64,000 nt of DNA from Microglena sp. YARC (Eukaryota > Chlorophyta > Chlorophyceae > Chlamydomonadales > Chlamydomonadaceae). The notes beneath the pieces are model-generated. The model ran no database searches. It saw nothing but the letters and a program-made list of their open reading frames with translations, and was not told the DNA's origin. Location of the stretch: the NCBI GenBank assembly GCA_022414725.1, contig CM039465.1:41191115-41255114 (forward strand). Direction: 5' to 3'. The stretch's first letter is position 1; each line of letters opens with the position of its first letter. This document shows positions 61,064-64,000 of the stretch, in pieces. The translations under genes were made by a program, and so were the position numbers.

Positions 61064-64000
61064 TGTGCTGTAAGAGCGGAGGAAGAGAATATCCTGGGTT
61101 GAGCATGAGAGGGTCTGCAATAAGCCGCTTCTGACACCATGATTTGGGAATGGCGGGCCCTAGAGTGTTTGCGGACTGCCATGGAGAATGGGATTAAGTG
61201 GCTAAACAAATGTGCAATCGCGCTGCTCCCCGTAGGTCGAAGTCAACGAATTCTGAAAGCTGCGTTGTCTAGGGCTTCCTGCAGCCTTCTCAAGTGGTAG
61301 TGTCACCTTCTGGTAAGCGAGTTAGTTCTTAACTTGTGGTAGCTTCGACGCAGCTCCGAGAAGGGAACGATGGTACTTAGATAGCTATAAAATAGCAAGT
61401 CACTCGTTGGCTGAGATTCGGGGGGAGGGGTCGGAAGATTGTACCAGTTATCAATTTCCGCAGGTCGAAAGTCAGCATATGCTCAATTTCCCACGTTCGT
61501 AAGTAGCTTTCCATACAGCAGGTTGCAGGCGATGGGCCCCTAGGTCAGAAGCACGTACCTCAAAGCTGCGCTGGATTCCATAAATTCCACAGGTTCGCAG
61601 GGTGGTTGTTTACCCACTTGGGCTGAATAGATATTAATTTTGGAAGCTTCGCAGGTCTGCAGAACGCAATGATCAGTACTGAGGCATGCTATTAATAGCA
61701 AGATTGGCAGATTCAGAGGTTGGAAGAGCACCAGTTCAATTCAATTGCGCAGTTCGAAGGTTAGCATTTGCACAATTTCACGTTCGCAAGTAGCCACGTC
61801 CAGCAGGTTGCAGGCGATGGCCCCCTAGGTCAGAGCACGAAGGTCGAAGCTGCGCTGGTCCAAAGCTCCACAGGTTCGCAGGGGGGTGTTACCAACTTGG
61901 GTAGATAGTGATTAATTTTGAAGTTCGCAGGTCTGCATGACGAAAGCGAAGTACTGAGGCAGGCTATTACTAGCAAGTCACCTTGGCAGATTCAGAGGTT
62001 GGAAGTGCACTAGTTCAAATTGAATTTGCGTAGTTGGAACTTAGCAAATTTGCGCAATTTGCACGTTGCCCGCAAGTAGCAGGTCCAGCCGCGATGGGAG
62101 GTTTGCAGGCGATGGCTCTGGTCGGATGGAAACGCTTCATGTTGCATGGACAACTGGCTTGCCACAGATCCTTATTTCGACGCGAACCCTTCAGGGCTAA
62201 ATGGCTCTGCACCGGGTGACCCGGTTACTCATTTTGTGTGACACTCATGTGACACTAGTTTCTGACTTGTGTGACTCGGTGTAACTCTTGAGTCTCTCCT
62301 ACATTGAGGGCGGTAACTATGTTGACCGCCCCCTGCGCTGTTGGTTTTTGGAATTATAAGCTTACGTACGGGCGGTCAGTTATGTACTTATGTTGTAGCC
62401 TTGTTGCCTTCAAAGTAACAACAAAGTAACAAACAAACAAATAAAGGGACATTTTGCAGTGTTGCTATTTAAAGCAGTATTGAACGTGCCTCTACTGTCA
62501 TGCAGAGCATACATGAAGGCTGGCTTTAGTTGTAATAATTTGATGCAGAAAAAAATGAGACCAATCAGAGGTCGGGTTAATTTTAGGGGATTTTGAGAAG
62601 GTGTTGCATGTGTGGGCTGGGCAGTATGAGCCGTTCCGGTCTGGGCCTGACCCGACGCGAGGGGGTGGTCGGGTGTGTCGGGGTGGATGCGGGTGGATGT
62701 CTGTAGCGTGGCATGCATCGGGATGGCCGGGTGGTTATGCGTTGTGTGGGTATGACACGAAAGTAGCGCAGTTTGGGAGCGCATGTGGCATGTGCTTTGG
62801 GAGAATACCGTGGGTGAGCATAGGGTCTCAATAGCCGCTCTGCCCATGATTTGGAATGGCTGGGCCTAGAGTTGCGCCTGGCCATGGAGAATGGAGATAA
62901 GTGGCTACAATTGTGCAACGCCGCTGCCCCCTAGGTCGAAGCACGAATCTGAAAGCTGCGTTGGTCAGGGCTCTGCAGCTTCTCAGGGTAGTGTCACCTT
63001 CTTGGGTAGCGAGTTAGTTCTTACTTGTGTAGCTTCGCAGCTCCGCAGAAGGAACGATTGGTACTTAGATAGCTATAAATAGCAAGTCACTTTGGCTGAG
63101 ACGGGGGTCGGAAGTGCACCAGTTATCAATTCCGCAGGTCGAAGGTCAGCATATGCTCAATTTCCACGTTCGTAAGTAGCACGTCCAGCAGGTTGCAGGC
63201 GATGGGCCCCTAGGTCAGAGCACGTACTCAAAGCTGCGCTGATCCAAACTCCACAGGTTCGCAGGGTGGTGTTACCCACTTGGGCTGATAGATATTAATT
63301 TTGAAGCTTCGCAGGTCTGCAGAACGAATGATCAGTACTGAGGCATGCTATTAATAGCAAGATTGGCAGATTCAGAGGTTGGAAGAGCACCAGTTCAATT
63401 CAATTGCGCAGTTCGAAGGTTAGCATTTGCACAATTTCCACGTTCGCAAGTAGCACGTCCAGCAGGTTGCAGGCGATGGCCCCCTAGGTCAGAGCACGAA
63501 GGTCGAAGCTGCGCTGGTCCAAGCTCCACAGGTTCGCAGGGGGTGTTACCAACTTGGGTAGATAGTGATTAATTTTGAAGCTTCGCAGGTCTGCATGACG
63601 AAAGCGAAGTACTGAGGCAGGCTATTACTAGCAAGTCACCTTGGCAGATTCAGAGGTTGGAAGTGCACTAGTTCAATTGAATTGCGTAGTTGGAACTTAG
63701 CATTTGCGCAATTTGCACGTTGCCCGCAAGTAGCAGGTCCAGCCGCGATGGGAGTTTGCAGGCGATGGCTCTGGGTCGGATGGAAACGCTCATGTTGCAT
63801 GGACAACTGGCTTGCCACAGATCCTTATTTCGACGCGAACCCTTCAGGGCTAAATGGCTCTGCACCCGGGTGACCCGGTTACTCATTTTTGTGTGACACT
63901 CATGTGACACTAGTTTCTGACTTGTGTGACTCGGTGTAACTCTTGAGTCTCTCCTACATTGAGGGCGGTAACTATGTTGACCGCCCCTGCGCTGTTGGTT
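61064..64000. repeat. Higher-order tandem repeat, about 1.65-kb unit with about 275-bp subunits
   Basis: 61064 to about 62780 is repeated from about 62790 to the window end (for example GGCGATGGCCCCCTAGGTCA and TGTGACACTCATGTGACACT recur at an offset of 1653-1701). Each large unit contains three subunits of about 275 bp marked by CCACAGGTTCGCAGGG and CTTCGCAGGTCTGCA. A short GGGCGGT/ACCGCCC hairpin lies at 62308 and 63962. The first copy, beside the gap, has many extra single bases. No gene is supported. Confidence 0.85.

Noticed and set aside
60010..61209. Long frames across the gap
   Set aside because: They consist almost wholly of undetermined bases.
1..64000. tRNA genes
   Set aside because: I looked for B-box-like GTTCGA strings; the clear one (51693) belongs to the 18S rRNA fragment, and no cloverleaf was found.

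Overview
The window looks like a scaffold from a green algal (chlorophyte, probably volvocine) nuclear genome that carries an endogenised, decaying large DNA virus region, possibly mixed with polinton-like virus genes. Host signals are a pherophorin-type secreted protein, two copies of a non-LTR retrotransposon, satellite arrays and a 1000-N scaffold gap. Viral signals are a TV-Pol/SF3-helicase replication protein, an AEP primase-polymerase remnant, a DNA cytosine methyltransferase, a T5orf172-type protein, a DUF2177 plus SLATT membrane pair, a Fanzor (eukaryotic TnpB) remnant, and large fibre-like proteins with RCC1 repeats and a peptidase-S74 chaperone domain. I found no database evidence; assignments rest on motifs I can see.

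Layout. 1-6000: broken MscS channel, WSC/Ala-Gln-repeat membrane protein and a coiled-coil protein. 6160-10280: Fanzor remnant, mariner-like element, SLATT and DUF2177 genes, a methyltransferase. 10290-15500: repeat-rich acidic protein, then a LINE inserted into one copy of a small tandem duplication. 15700-18130: MITEs and the pherophorin. 18164-24806: one long minus-strand RCC1-S74 fibre gene, broken by frameshifts and in-frame stops. 25765-28337: second fibre protein and a caspase-like protease. 28821-32809: a P-loop ATPase gene interrupted by a MITE and a full LINE copy. 33000-36400: F-box/LRR gene and primase-polymerase remnant. 36400-41400: minisatellites and small genes. 41506-44033: TV-Pol/SF3-helicase gene. 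44105-47206: a roughly 310-bp satellite array. 47400-54460: small genes (possible PD-(D/E)XK nuclease, LRAT-domain protein) and an 18S rRNA fragment inside a disrupted gene copy. 55166-55492: a perfect-looking foldback palindrome. 55500-60063: G-poor decayed LINE. 60064-61063: gap. 61064-64000: higher-order tandem repeat.

Mobile DNA shapes the region. A 166-bp MITE with 4-bp target duplications is present in five full copies. Two different mariner-like terminal repeats recur; one supplies the stop codons of two genes, the other sits just upstream of three minus-strand genes. Most long genes carry single-base frameshifts. Comparison of the two LINE copies shows these shifts fall in homopolymers, so many may be sequencing or assembly errors, whereas the in-frame stop codons are substitutions and argue for real decay in some genes.
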